NCBI GenBank assembly: GCA_026954325.1
Contig: JAIXKK010000216.1
Location: forward strand, 1-64,000
Length of the DNA: 64,000 nucleotides
From: Bryobacterales bacterium
GTDB taxonomy: Bacteria > Acidobacteriota > Terriglobia > Bryobacterales > Bryobacteraceae
Direction of reading: 5' to 3'
Under the pieces are notes generated by a model, which saw nothing but the letters and a program-made list of their open reading frames with translations, was not told the DNA's origin and made no database searches. This document shows, piece by piece, positions 1 to 9,002 of this stretch. The position numbers and the translations under genes were made by a program. The number at the start of each line of letters is the position of its first letter. Position 1 is the first letter of the stretch.

Positions 1-1721
1 GGCGTGTTCTGCACCAGCCACCGCATCAACTGCTGCCAGAACATCTCGTGGCTCTTGTCCGCCAGCGGCTGAAGCATCTGCCAGCGCCAGGTTCCCTGCG
101 TCGCCATCACCCCCACTCGCCCACGTCCGTAATTCTGCGTCACCAGCAGCGGATACTTCCCCTTCCCCGAAACAATCGAATCCACCAGCACCACCGCCCC
201 CGGCTTCGGCGTCCCGGACTCCTGATAATCGGCCAGGTAAGGCAGCTTCTTCCACCTCTCCACGTTCTTCTCCGGATTCTCCTCCAGCCGGCAGATCAGG
301 CTCTCCTGCCCCGCCGGAGTCAACTCCACCGTCGCCGGGTCGCGATGAAAGGTACCCTTCTTATCCGGCAGAATCAGCGGCAGCACTTCCGCCATCGCCG
401 AACGGTTCCACCCCCCGTCCGAAAGCCCGCTGCGCCCCGCAAGGAACAGCACCCCGCCTCCCCTGCGGTCCACGAACTGCTTCAACAATTCCATCTGAGT
501 GGTTGTAAAATAAGCTGCTTCTACTCCGCCGATGATGATCCCCTGGAACTGGAACAGCTCATCCACCTTCGCCGGAAAACCCTCTTCCAGCTCCTTCGGG
601 TTCTCAATCCCCTGCCGGTAGATCTTGTTCTGCGTCGTGCGCAGAATACTCGTCAACTCGATCGTCCGGTCTTCGTCCATCGCCCGCCGGATGAACTTGA
701 ACTCCCACTTCGGTTCCCCCTCCATGTACAGAATCCGCGGCTTGCGGTTCTCCACCGTCACCAGCCGCGTCACCGTGTTGTTGTTCGCGTTTTCCTCGCC
801 CTGCAGCGGCTCAACCGATACATGAAGGTTCTTCAGCCCCGCATTGCCCGCATTGAACACTACAGTCTCTGTCTGCAGCGTGCCCTCGGCCTGAAAGGTC
901 ACCTCCTGCGACGCCAGCGTGGCATTGTCCGTCTTGATCGTAATTCGCCCCTTCGTGCTCTTGTAGCCCCGCTGCTTCAGCGTCACTGCCGCGCTCACCC
1001 GCGAATCCGCAAGCGCCCGAGCCGCCGTCTGCACATCCGTTATCTCCACATCCTTCTCAAACCGCTCCCGCCCCACTCCCACCGTGTGCACCGGGATCCG
1101 CTGCCGCTTCAGCAGGTTGATCGTCTCCAGATCCACCCCGCCCGCATTGTCCGCCCCGTCCGAAAACAACACCACCGCCCCAATGGGAAGCGTCGACGAT
1201 TCCGCCGCCACCTGCGCCAGGCTCTCCCCGATGTGCGTCGCGTTCCCTTCCACTTTCCACTGCTCCAGCTTGTCCATGCGCTCCGCGCCGCTGCTGAAAC
1301 GGTACATCCGCACCTGAAACTTCTTCCCTAGCTTCTCGAGCAATCCCTTGTTGTTCAGCGCTTCCAGCGCCTTCTCCTTCCGCGTCTTGCCGTCTTCGTC
1401 GAGCGCCATCGACTTGGAATCGTCCACCACCACCGCCACAATGTTTTGCTGCGGTTTCAATGTCGCCACGCTCACCGCCGGCTGCCACAGCATCAGCAGC
1501 ACAATCGCCAGCAGCATCGATTGCAGCAGCCACAACAACGCCAGCCGCGCGCCCCGCGCCCTCCCCGAGGCCCGGTCTTTCATCCGCCAGATCGGCACTG
1601 CCAGCGCCGCCGCTCCCGCGGCGATACACGCCGCCAGCGCCCACACCGGCCATGCCCCAAGCAGCACAAAGCTCCCCTTGGAAAAGACCGTGCCAGAATA
1701 GTTGAATAGGAATTCGAACAT
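1..1721 (-). CDS. VWA-domain membrane protein with glutamine-amidotransferase-like region (3' end outside window)
   Basis: The frame is open from an ATG at 1721 to the window edge, 573 codons, so the C-terminus is missing. Two hydrophobic segments lie within about residues 14-75, which fits an N-terminal membrane anchor. A von Willebrand A domain follows, with a MIDAS motif DDSKS and a downstream FSDGADNAGG stretch. The later part (IIIGGVEAAYF, GGGVLFLAGRSG, YGRGRVGVMATQGTW) looks like the class I amidotransferase-like domain that often follows VWA domains in this family. The DUF4159 gene lies 37 bp upstream on the same strand. This pair is common in bacterial MoxR/DUF58/VWA gene sets, but no MoxR gene is visible here and the set may continue past position 1. 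The function is unknown; a role in envelope or chaperone-type assembly is inference from such gene sets. Confidence 0.85.
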   Translation of the reverse strand, partial: MFEFLFNYSGTVFSKGSFVLLGAWPVWALAACIAAGAAALAVPIWRMKDRASGRARGARLALLWLLQSMLLAIVLLMLWQPAVSVATLKPQQNIVAVVVDDSKSMALDEDGKTRKEKALEALNNKGLLEKLGKKFQVRMYRFSSGAERMDKLEQWKVEGNATHIGESLAQVAAESSTLPIGAVVLFSDGADNAGGVDLETINLLKRQRIPVHTVGVGRERFEKDVEITDVQTAARALADSRVSAAVTLKQRGYKSTKGRITIKTDNATLASQEVTFQAEGTLQTETVVFNAGNAGLKNLHVSVEPLQGEENANNNTVTRLVTVENRKPRILYMEGEPKWEFKFIRRAMDEDRTIELTSILRTTQNKIYRQGIENPKELEEGFPAKVDELFQFQGIIIGGVEAAYFTTTQMELLKQFVDRRGGGVLFLAGRSGLSDGGWNRSAMAEVLPLILPDKKGTFHRDPATVELTPAGQESLICRLEENPEKNVERWKKLPYLADYQESGTPKPGAVVLVDSIVSGKGKYPLLVTQNYGRGRVGVMATQGTWRWQMLQPLADKSHEMFWQQLMRWLVQNT

Positions 1722-1758
1722 GAATTGAGCTGCCGGCTGGACTCCTCTTCTTTCTTCC

Positions 1759-2559
1759 TTAATGCGTCATCGCGTAGATGATGTAGTTGATTCCGATCCG
1801 GTAGGCCAGCGATGCGTAGCGCTCGGGATACCGCGGATGATCTGCCCATTCCCAGGCGTCGCCCAGATCCATGTTGTGACAGATCGCCACCATGATCCGG
1901 CCGTTGTCGTCATAGATGGCTCGCCATTTCGGTTCCACGCCATCGTATTCGTACGTCCGGCCCGTGTAGAACATGATGATCCCGGGCACCTGAAAACGCT
2001 CGTCCAGATCGTACAGCACATGGAAGATGGCGTCCTTGTTCTCAATATCCACTATCTGGCGATCCGGAAACACCCGGCTCATGCTCGCCGTGAAAATATC
2101 CCACTCGAAAGTCCCGTGGAAGTCATCCGTCATCAGAAACCCGCCCCGCTGCAGGTATTCCCGCAGCTTCTGCGCCTGGTTCTCCGGCAGGTCCCAGTGC
2201 CCCGCCTCCACCACGTAAACCCACGGATAGTTAAAAATATCGTCGCTCTCGAGATCGACGATCTGCTCCACCGAGCGCGTATGAATTCGCGACAGCCGCC
2301 GCACTCCCTGCACAAACTGCCGGTCTGCTTTCGGCCAGTCCACCGTCCAGTTCCCCCGCGCCGCCCACAACCCCGACCCGCCCCGGAAATTCGGATATCG
2401 TAGTCGCGCAAAGGCGTACTCCGTCTTTTCCTTCGCGTCCTCCGGCAGCCTCAACGGACCTTCGTCATCATCGAACGCCATCCGCCGCTGGAAGGCATAC
2501 CCCGCGCTCAGCAGCGTGATCCACGCGACAAGCGCGACAATGAAATTCTGGAATCGCAT
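1759..2559 (-). CDS. DUF4159 domain-containing exported protein
   Basis: 266 residues. The N-terminus MRFQNFIVALVAWITLLSAG is a signal peptide or anchor ending near AYAFQ. The body matches what I know of DUF4159: the early FARLRYPNFRGG block, then GGFLMTDDFHGTFEW in the middle and YDDNGRIMVAICHNMDLGDAW towards the end. It is probably a Rossmann-like module related to amidotransferase folds. It starts the minus-strand pair with the VWA protein and is likely co-transcribed with it. The family has no established biochemical function. The 78 bp between this start and the divergent small ORF at 2638 must hold both promoters; I see only a weak -10-like TATTCT for this gene. Confidence 0.85.
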   Translation of the reverse strand: MRFQNFIVALVAWITLLSAGYAFQRRMAFDDDEGPLRLPEDAKEKTEYAFARLRYPNFRGGSGLWAARGNWTVDWPKADRQFVQGVRRLSRIHTRSVEQIVDLESDDIFNYPWVYVVEAGHWDLPENQAQKLREYLQRGGFLMTDDFHGTFEWDIFTASMSRVFPDRQIVDIENKDAIFHVLYDLDERFQVPGIIMFYTGRTYEYDGVEPKWRAIYDDNGRIMVAICHNMDLGDAWEWADHPRYPERYASLAYRIGINYIIYAMTH

Positions 2560-2637
2560 CAGGCCGCCCTGGTTTGGCTTTAGAATACCACAGGGTTCGA
2601 TTGAACTCTTTGACGCGCCCCGCCCTCATTTGGTCTC

Positions 2638-2874
2638 ATGATCGTCATGGTTTGTTGCGACGAACTGGAGCAGCTCGCCGACCGCGGCTTCCTCCGCATC
2701 GGCCCCGTCCACACCCTCCGCGACGGGCGCATCCTCAACGAAATCGACACCGAATACTTCCTCGTCTTCGGCGACTCCCGCCCCTCCTTCATCGGCCTCA
2801 ACTACTGCCCCTTCTGCGGCAAAATCATCTCCCGCGGATTGTGGAACCTCGAAAAGAAAAAACAGGGCCGCTAG
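2638..2874 (+). CDS. Small hypothetical protein with CxxC motif
   Basis: 78 residues. The feature visible is NYCPFCGKII near residues 55-64, a single CPxCG knuckle as in small zinc-ribbon proteins, with another cysteine pair (CC) at residues 6-7. The middle (DGRILNEIDTEYFLVF) is mixed alpha/beta in character. ATG codons at 2638 and 2647 are both possible starts. Codons end mainly in C, as in the flanking real genes, so I treat it as coding. No function can be assigned; binding of one metal ion is inference. It is followed by nuclease debris, so it may belong to a region that is losing genes. Confidence 0.55.
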   Translation: MIVMVCCDELEQLADRGFLRIGPVHTLRDGRILNEIDTEYFLVFGDSRPSFIGLNYCPFCGKIISRGLWNLEKKKQGR

Positions 2875-2891
2875 GGCATCCTCGAACGTCC

Positions 2892-3109
2892 CCCCTCGCC
2901 GCCATCGAGATCCTCTCCCCCGAAGACCGCCAGAGCCGCACCCAGCAACGTATCGATGATTACCTCGGCATCGGAACCCGCTTCGTCTGGCTCATGCAAA
3001 TAACCGCCGCTTGGATCCCTGGTCCCGCCGCATCGATTGCCGTGAGATGAATGCCAAAGCGGGAGCCGTGCCCGGAATCTCGCACCGAGCCCGCCGTCCC
3101 GGCACATGA
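2892..3109 (+). pseudogene. Remnant of a Uma2-family (PD-(D/E)XK) endonuclease-like gene
   Basis: In frame 3 the stretch 2895-3000 reads AIEILSPEDR followed by QQRIDDYLGIGTRFVWL. This is the conserved core of Uma2-family proteins (family pattern roughly VEILSPSDR...KIxxYLxxGVxxVWLIDP). The expected continuation, DPWSRRI, appears from 3014 in frame 2 and stops at a TGA at 3107-3109. The gene is therefore broken by a frameshift near 3000-3014, and the N-terminal half of the domain is missing or unrecognisable. No start codon belongs to it. Uma2-like genes are abundant in acidobacteria and cyanobacteria; their function is mostly unproven. Confidence 0.65.
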
Positions 3110-3223
3110 AGCATCTCAACACGCCAACCGTGATACGATATTTCCGCACAGAACCGCCGCGCGATGAGCGGGCCGCCGCCCAACCCCTCATCCCGCTCAC
3201 GGTCCGTGCGGGATTCCCCTGCC

Positions 3224-6169
3224 ATGACGCTCCTCAAACCCACTCTCCTGCCCGCCGCCGCTCTCCTCCTCCTCTCCGCCGCGGCCTGCTCGAAAAAGAC
3301 CCCGCCATTCTCCCCTAAGGATGCCCTCAAGACCATCCACGTCGACCCCGCCTGGCGCGTCGATCTCTTCGCCGGCGAGCCCATGTTCGCTGACCCCGTC
3401 GCCATGGAAATCGACGAGGACGGCCGCATCTACGTCGTCCAGGACTCCGGCTATCCCCTCGACACCGAGGATGCCGTCGGCAAAGTCTGGTTGCTCGAAG
3501 ACTCCAATGGCGACGGCAAACCCGACAAATCCACCCTCTTCGCCGACAAGCTCGTCATGCCTACCGGAGTCATGCGCTGGAAGAAAGGCATCCTCGTCAC
3601 CGATGCCCCCAATCTCTGGTACCTCGAAGACACCGACGGCGACGGCAAAGCCGACGTAAAAAAGGCCATCCTCACAGGCTTCGCCTTCACCAACCCCCAA
3701 CACACCGTCAACTCCCCCACCTACGGCCTCGATAACTGGATCTACCTCGCCCACGAAGGCTTCGCCACCGCCATCGTATTCGCCAAAAAGTTCGGCGACA
3801 CGGGCTCCGATATCCGCTTCGTCGACCGCCCCGGTGCTCCTTCCATCAAAAACGAGCGCCGCAACGTCCGCTTCCGCCCCGATACCAATCAACTCGAAAC
3901 CACCTCCAGCACCTCCCAGTTCGGCCTCGGCTTCGACGATTACGGCCATCTCCTCACCGTGAACAATTCCAACCACGCCCGCGAAGAAGTCCTCGCTGCC
4001 CGCTACCTCGCCCGCAACCCAGACCTCCTCGCCGGCTCCACCATGCAGGACGTCTCCGATCATGGAACCGCGGCCGAGGTCTACTCCATCGTCAAAAATC
4101 CGCGCTTCGAACTCCTCAGCGGAGCCGGCATCTTCACCTCCGCCTGTGGCATCACCTGGTTCCACGGCGGCACCTTTGTCGCCGAACCCGTCCACGGCCT
4201 CGTCCACCGCGACAACTGGACCCCCAACGGAGCCACCTACACCGCCAAACGCGCCCGCGAAAACGTCGAGTTCCTCGCCTCCACCGACAACTGGTTCCGC
4301 CCCGTCAACTTCTACATCGGCCCCGATGATGCCCTCTACCTCATCGATTACTACCGCAAAGTCATCGAACATCCCGAATGGACCTCCCGCGAAGTCTACG
4401 AGTCCAAAGACATCTATGACGGCAAGGACCTCGGCCGCATCTACCGCCTCACCCAGGCCGGCGCTCCCGCCCAGCCCATCCCCCTCCCGCGCCTCAGCCA
4501 GGCCTCCGACGAAGAACTCGTCCGCCACCTCGAGAAACCCAACATCTGGTGGCGCCGCACCGCTCAGCGCCTCCTCGTCGACCGCAAAAGCGAAAAAGCC
4601 GTCGAACCCCTCAGGCAACTCGCCCTCCACGGATCCTCCCCGCTCGGCCGCCTCCACGCCCTCTGGACCCTCGACGGCCTGGGCAAACTCGACTCCGCCC
4701 TCATCGAAAAGGCCCTCGCCGATCCCGAACCTGGAGTCCGGGAAAACGTCATTATCCTCGCCGAAATGCGCCTTCCAAACCCGAGCCTCACCGCCGCTCT
4801 CCTGAAAATGGAGCAGGACCCCAACCCCCGCGTGCGCTTCCAGTTGCTCGCCACTCTCGGCGATGTCCATACACCCGCCGCCGCCAGGGTCCGCCACCAC
4901 CTGCTCGAACGTGATATGGAAGATCGCTGGGTGCAGTTGGCCGCCCTCAGCGCCTCTTCTGACGAAGCCCTCCCCTCCCTCGAAGCCGCCATTCCCATGG
5001 GCACGAAAACAGACGCCCGCGCCACTTACTTCCGCCAGCTTGGCGCCATCCTCGGTGCCCGCGGCAAAGCCCCCGAATTAGCCAAAGTTCTCCACGCGGC
5101 CGAATCCGGCAACGCCTGGTGGCGCGGACCCGTCCTCGACGGTCTCGCCTCCGGCCTCCACTCCCGCCATGGAAAGCTTCAGCCCCACCCTGCCCTCCTG
5201 AGACTCTACGCGGACAGCGCCGGCGAAGTCCAAACCGCCGCCCTGCGCCTGCTCGCCATCTCCGGCCTCCCTCCTGGCAGCGATGCCCTCCTCAAGCAAT
5301 CCGCCACCCTCGCCGCCGACCCCAAACAACCCGGCCCTCGCCGCGCCGCCGCCATCCGCCTCCTCGCCCTCGCCCAATCCGCCCAACCCGCCGCCTTCTA
5401 CCGCAAATTCGTCGAACCCAGCGAACCCGAAGAGGTCCAGGAAGCCGCCGTCCAGGCCCTGGGCAAGGAAAAAGGATCCGCAGACGCGAAGTTCCTCCTC
5501 TCCCGTTGGCGCAACATGACTCCTGCCATCCGCTCCCAGGCCGGCGATGCCTTGATGTCCTCCCCCGAGCGCTTCCAATTGCTGCTGAACGCCATCGATC
5601 AGGGTGAGGTCCAGCCCTGGTCCCTACCCCTGCGCCAGCGCGTCCGCATGCAAATGAACACCGATCCCGCCCTCCGCGAGCGCGCCCGCGCCCTCCTCGC
5701 CGCCAAGGCAGGCAACCGCGACGAAGTCCTCAAGCGTTACCAGTCCGTCCTCGACAAGCGCACGGGCGATCCCGCCCAGGGCCGCGCCGCCTTCGAAAAG
5801 GTCTGCTCCAAGTGCCACCGCCTCAACGGCGTCGGAGCCGAAGTCGGCCCCGATCTCGCCACCGTCCGCAACCGTACCCCGGACGCCCTCCTCACCGACA
5901 TCCTCATCCCCAGCCGCTCCATCGCTCAGATGTATGAAGCCTACGTCGTCGATACCGTCTCCGGTGGTACCCTCGAAGGCGTCATCGGCGAGCAGACCTC
6001 CACCACCATCACCCTCGTCCACGAGCAGGGCAAGAAGGATGTCATCCCCCGCTCCGAAATCCGCCAGATGTTCGTCTCCAACCTGTCGGCAATGCCCGAG
6101 GATCTCGACAAGGAACTCTCCCCCGAACAACTCGCCGACGTCATCGCCTACCTTCTCAAAGGCAAATGA
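3224..6169 (+). CDS. PVC-type haem-binding membrane dehydrogenase: beta-propeller, HEAT repeats and cytochrome c domain
   Basis: I place the start at ATG 3224 because it opens a lipoprotein signal (LLLLSAAAC, lipid-accepting Cys22); an in-frame ATG 60 bp upstream would put charged residues in front of it. The N-terminal half resembles the PVC-type membrane-bound dehydrogenase domain (WRVDLFAGEPMFADPVAMEID; repeated DTDGDGKAD and DSNGDGKPD loops that look calcium-binding; GIFTSACGITWFHGG). The middle, roughly residues 430-830, is alpha-helical with HEAT-like repeats. A class I cytochrome c motif CSKCH lies near residue 865, followed by GAEVGPDL, and the protein ends in a helix (ADVIAYLLKG). 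The gene is monocistronic in context. Such proteins are thought to oxidise sugars or alcohols and pass electrons to an exported cytochrome; the substrate is unknown. Confidence 0.85.
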   Translation: MTLLKPTLLPAAALLLLSAAACSKKTPPFSPKDALKTIHVDPAWRVDLFAGEPMFADPVAMEIDEDGRIYVVQDSGYPLDTEDAVGKVWLLEDSNGDGKPDKSTLFADKLVMPTGVMRWKKGILVTDAPNLWYLEDTDGDGKADVKKAILTGFAFTNPQHTVNSPTYGLDNWIYLAHEGFATAIVFAKKFGDTGSDIRFVDRPGAPSIKNERRNVRFRPDTNQLETTSSTSQFGLGFDDYGHLLTVNNSNHAREEVLAARYLARNPDLLAGSTMQDVSDHGTAAEVYSIVKNPRFELLSGAGIFTSACGITWFHGGTFVAEPVHGLVHRDNWTPNGATYTAKRARENVEFLASTDNWFRPVNFYIGPDDALYLIDYYRKVIEHPEWTSREVYESKDIYDGKDLGRIYRLTQAGAPAQPIPLPRLSQASDEELVRHLEKPNIWWRRTAQRLLVDRKSEKAVEPLRQLALHGSSPLGRLHALWTLDGLGKLDSALIEKALADPEPGVRENVIILAEMRLPNPSLTAALLKMEQDPNPRVRFQLLATLGDVHTPAAARVRHHLLERDMEDRWVQLAALSASSDEALPSLEAAIPMGTKTDARATYFRQLGAILGARGKAPELAKVLHAAESGNAWWRGPVLDGLASGLHSRHGKLQPHPALLRLYADSAGEVQTAALRLLAISGLPPGSDALLKQSATLAADPKQPGPRRAAAIRLLALAQSAQPAAFYRKFVEPSEPEEVQEAAVQALGKEKGSADAKFLLSRWRNMTPAIRSQAGDALMSSPERFQLLLNAIDQGEVQPWSLPLRQRVRMQMNTDPALRERARALLAAKAGNRDEVLKRYQSVLDKRTGDPAQGRAAFEKVCSKCHRLNGVGAEVGPDLATVRNRTPDALLTDILIPSRSIAQMYEAYVVDTVSGGTLEGVIGEQTSTTITLVHEQGKKDVIPRSEIRQMFVSNLSAMPEDLDKELSPEQLADVIAYLLKGK

Positions 6170-6213
6170 GCCCGGTTGGGGGGCATGGAATCACATGCCC
6201 CCTCCGGTTCTCA

Positions 6214-7674
6214 TCACCGGCCCGCCGCGGCCTCGCTCATCGCCATGCCCAACGCCGCCGCAACACCCTCCCCGTAGGCTGCATCGGCCTTCGAGCAGTT
6301 CAGAATGTGCCGCGCCTTCACTTCCTTCGGCGCATCGCCCATCGCGCGCGCCGTGTTCCCGAACAGCGCTTCCCGCTGCTCCGGCTTCATCAGCCGGAAA
6401 AGCCGGCCCGGCTGCGAATAGTAATCATCGTCTTCCCGATGATTCCAGTGGTCCGCCGCGCCCGCGATGCTCAGCGGCGGCTCCAGAAATTCCTCCTGCT
6501 GCCGCCACTCTCCGTAACTGTTCGGCTCGTATCCGAGCGTGCCGCCGCTGTTGCCGTCCACCCGCATCGCCCCGTCCCGATGATAGCTGTGGAACGGGCA
6601 GCGCGGCGCGTTCACGGGTATGCTCATGTGATTCACCCCCAGCCGGTAACGCTCCGCGTCCCCATAGCTGAACAACCGCCCCTGCAGCATCCTGTCCGGC
6701 GAAAACCCGATCCCCGGAACAATGTTCGCCGGGTTGAACGCCGCCTGCTCCACCTCCGCGAAATAGTTCTCCGGATTCCGGTTCAACTCCATCACGCCCA
6801 CCTCGATCAGCGGATAGTCCTTGTGAAACCATACCTTCGTCAGGTCAAAGGGATTATAGGGGCAGGACGACGCTTCTTTCTCCGGCATGATCTGAACCCT
6901 CATCGTCCAGCGCGGATACTCCCCGCGCCCGATGGCTTCGTACAGATCCCGCCCGTGACTCTCCCTGTCTTTACCGATCACGGCCTCCGCTTCCCCATCG
7001 GTCAGGTTCCTGATCCCTTGCTGCGTTTCCAGGTGGAATTTCACCCAGAAGCGCTCATTGTTCGCGTTCAGGAAGCTGAACGTGTGGCTCCCGAATCCGT
7101 GCATGTGGCGGTACGAGTACGGAATGCCGCGCTCGCTCATGGTGATCGTCACCTGGTGCAGAGCTTCCGGCAGCGACGTCCAGAAATCCCAGTTGTTGCG
7201 CGCGCTGCGAAGGTTCGTCCTCGGATCCCGTTTCACCGCATGGTTCAGATCCGGAAATTTCAGCGGATCGCGCAGAAAAAACACCGGGGTATTATTGCCC
7301 ACCAGGTCCCAGTTGCCCTGTTCCGTATAAAACTTCATGGCGAAGCCCCGGATGTCGCGCTCCGCGTCCGCCGCCCCGCGCTCGCCCGCCACCGTCGAGA
7401 ACCGCGCGAACATGTCCGTCTTCTTGCCCACTTCCGAAAAGATCTTTGCCTTCGTGTACTTCGTGATGTCGTTGGTTACCGTGAACGTCCCGTAAGCGCC
7501 GGAACCCTTCGCATGCATCCGGCGTTCGGGAATCACCTCGCGGTCGAAATGGGCAAGCTTTTCGAGCAACCATACGTCCTGCAGCAGAGCCGGACCCCGG
7601 CGCCCCGCCGTCATCGTGTTTTGATTGTCCGCAACCGGAGCGCCGGCCGCCGTGGTCAGTTTCTTCTCATTCAT
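6214..7674 (-). CDS. katA: Monofunctional haem catalase
   Basis: 486 residues, the size of a small-subunit catalase, with no C-terminal flavodoxin-like domain. The catalytic histidine is in RRMHAKGSGAYG (His54). The active-site Asn is in GNNTPVFFLRDP and the proximal haem tyrosine in RLFSYGDAERYRLG. It disproportionates hydrogen peroxide in the cytoplasm. A strong ribosome-binding site (AGGAGG) precedes the ATG. It lies 22 bp downstream of the Fur/PerR-family regulator on the same strand, so the two are almost certainly an operon driven by the promoter at 8192-8227. The identification is secure; the symbol is by family. Confidence 0.95.
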   Translation of the reverse strand: MNEKKLTTAAGAPVADNQNTMTAGRRGPALLQDVWLLEKLAHFDREVIPERRMHAKGSGAYGTFTVTNDITKYTKAKIFSEVGKKTDMFARFSTVAGERGAADAERDIRGFAMKFYTEQGNWDLVGNNTPVFFLRDPLKFPDLNHAVKRDPRTNLRSARNNWDFWTSLPEALHQVTITMSERGIPYSYRHMHGFGSHTFSFLNANNERFWVKFHLETQQGIRNLTDGEAEAVIGKDRESHGRDLYEAIGRGEYPRWTMRVQIMPEKEASSCPYNPFDLTKVWFHKDYPLIEVGVMELNRNPENYFAEVEQAAFNPANIVPGIGFSPDRMLQGRLFSYGDAERYRLGVNHMSIPVNAPRCPFHSYHRDGAMRVDGNSGGTLGYEPNSYGEWRQQEEFLEPPLSIAGAADHWNHREDDDYYSQPGRLFRLMKPEQREALFGNTARAMGDAPKEVKARHILNCSKADAAYGEGVAAALGMAMSEAAAGR

Positions 7675-7696
7675 AAGCTTCCTCCTGAATTTGGGC

Positions 7697-8191
7697 TCAC
7701 TTGTGAGCGTGACTCTTCTTCCCCGCCGCCCGAGCCCGCGGGCCCGCTGCTTGGCGTGAACGAGCGCACCTCGAACACAACCCTCGGAATTGGATCGAGT
7801 AGTCCTCGATCTGAAACCCAGTCTCCTTGCCCGGCAGCGCCACTTTGTCGAGCGCCGCGTCGTCCAGATCCTCCATCCGGCCGCATTGCAAACACAACAG
7901 GTGATGGTGCCGGCTCGTTCGGCTCTCGTAACGCGCTACCGTGCCCGGGTGGGGGACTTTCCGGATCACGCGAAGATCCGTGAAAGTTTCGAGTATCCTG
8001 TACACCGTCGTCCGGGAGATGTCCGGCATGGTCCGGCGCACATCCTCCCAGATCTCATCCACGGTCGGGTGCGTCAGCCGCACCCATAACGCCTCCAGCA
8101 CCGCCCGCCGCTGTGCCGTCAGCGGGAGTGCGTGCTCCCGGCAGATCTTCTCGATCCCCGCTCCCAAGATCGTTCCTTCACCCTTGCCCAT
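7697..8191 (-). CDS. perR: Fur-family peroxide-type regulator (PerR-like)
   Basis: 164 residues from ATG 8191. A winged-helix N-terminus (LTAQRRAVLEAL, then SRTTVYRILETF as recognition helix) is followed by the Fur dimerisation domain. Metal ligands are visible in SRHHHLLCLQCGRMEDL and the C-terminal CSRCARS, two CxxC pairs for the structural zinc. The neighbour katA supports a PerR role rather than iron sensing; this is inference from context. Nothing resembling a Shine-Dalgarno precedes ATG 8191, which falls where the transcript should begin, so translation may be leaderless. The alternative is an in-frame TTG at codon 9 (8167), which has AAGGA about 6 nt upstream. Autoregulation is likely because the operator overlaps the -10 element. 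Confidence 0.88.
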   Translation of the reverse strand: MGKGEGTILGAGIEKICREHALPLTAQRRAVLEALWVRLTHPTVDEIWEDVRRTMPDISRTTVYRILETFTDLRVIRKVPHPGTVARYESRTSRHHHLLCLQCGRMEDLDDAALDKVALPGKETGFQIEDYSIQFRGLCSRCARSRQAAGPRARAAGKKSHAHK

Positions 8192-8227
8192 GATTGCAAT
8201 TATATTGCAAATGCAATCTGATGTCAA
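8192..8227 (-). promoter_or_regulatory. Consensus sigma70 promoter of the perR-katA operon
   Basis: Reading the minus strand there is a perfect -35 TTGACA (8227-8222), a spacer of exactly 17 bp, and a perfect -10 TATAAT (8204-8199). The ATG of perR begins at the eighth base after the -10 hexamer, which is where transcription should start. Both hexamers match the textbook consensus with optimal spacing, rare in such high-GC DNA. Confidence 0.8.
8194..8210. promoter_or_regulatory. Putative PerR/Fur operator over the -10 element
   Basis: The inverted repeat TTGCAAT-TAT-ATTGCAA has two perfect 7-bp arms around 3 bp. It covers the -10 hexamer and the start point. A second overlapping inverted repeat, TTGCA-AA-TGCAA, lies at 8205-8216, so three TTGCA-type half sites sit in a row. 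The AT-rich dyad geometry is similar to Fur/PerR boxes, although the half-site sequence differs from the classical TTATAAT. Confidence 0.6.
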
Positions 8228-8252
8228 ACGATCCCCGCTCCCCCCTACCCCT

Positions 8253-9002
8253 TCATCCCCGCCACCCTCCCGCCGCCTGAAACACCAGCACGCCCCCAAT
8301 CGCCATCAGGCTCACATACACCGCCAGGAAAAATCTCTCCGCCGGCAGCCTCCGGTGCAGATAGCGCCCCAGAAAGATCGCCCCGAATACCGCCGGCAGG
8401 GAAATCAGATAGTAGCGGTTCACCGCCGCCGTCCATAAACCCGCCGCCCAGTAGCCTCCCATCCCCGCGATGCTTGCCGGTAGAAAATACGCCTGCAGCG
8501 TCGCCCGGAACCGCTCCGGAGTCCACCCCCGATGGGCCCCGTAGATCACCAGCGGCGGACCGTTCATCCCATACGCCCCACCCAGCACCCCCGCCGCCCA
8601 GCCAAACACCCACGCAAACCGGTCGTCCTTCCACTCCGCCCGCCTCCGCGCCCGCAGCGAATAAAGCGAGAATCCGGCGATCACTACCCCCAAAATAGCC
8701 TTCACCACCGGCGCCGGAAATGCCTTCAACAGGTATAACCCCGCCGGAATCCCAAACAGCGTGGAAAGCAACAGCCACCCCGCGCTCCGGTAGTGAACGC
8801 TCCGCCACTCCTGCGCAAAAATGACCAGCGCGATCGTGATCGATACCAGCACCGCCGTCGGAGCCGCCACCTCCACCGGCAGCACCAGCGCCAGCAGCGG
8901 CACCGCGATCAGCGCCTCCCCAAAACCCAGCGCCGACCGCACCAGCGTCCCGGCGAACAGGATCAGAATCACCAGCAAGGTCGCCCCTTGCTCCCTCAGC
9001 AT
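8253..9002 (-). CDS. TauE/SafE-family membrane permease
   Basis: 249 residues with about seven or eight hydrophobic segments and the family pattern near the N-terminus (RSALGFGEALIAVPLLAL, then APTAVLVSITIAL). The second half repeats the layout (GAYGMNGPPLVIYG). TauE/SafE proteins are proposed exporters of sulfite, sulfoacetate or related anions across the inner membrane; the substrate here cannot be told. Its start overlaps the end of rpiB by 7 bp, so the two are translationally coupled. It ends 62 bp before the perR start, with the perR promoter in between. Confidence 0.85.
   Translation of the reverse strand: MLREQGATLLVILILFAGTLVRSALGFGEALIAVPLLALVLPVEVAAPTAVLVSITIALVIFAQEWRSVHYRSAGWLLLSTLFGIPAGLYLLKAFPAPVVKAILGVVIAGFSLYSLRARRRAEWKDDRFAWVFGWAAGVLGGAYGMNGPPLVIYGAHRGWTPERFRATLQAYFLPASIAGMGGYWAAGLWTAAVNRYYLISLPAVFGAIFLGRYLHRRLPAERFFLAVYVSLMAIGGVLVFQAAGGWRG

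Noticed and set aside
48..1331. Long plus-strand ORF (427 codons) opposite the VWA gene
   Set aside because: It is rich in Arg, Pro, His and Leu with no domain, and lies antisense to a clear VWA protein; typical of GC-rich shadow frames.
3197..4900. 567-codon minus-strand ORF inside the dehydrogenase gene
   Set aside because: Composition is Gly/Val/Glu/Ala only and mirrors the plus-strand codons; no signal or motif.
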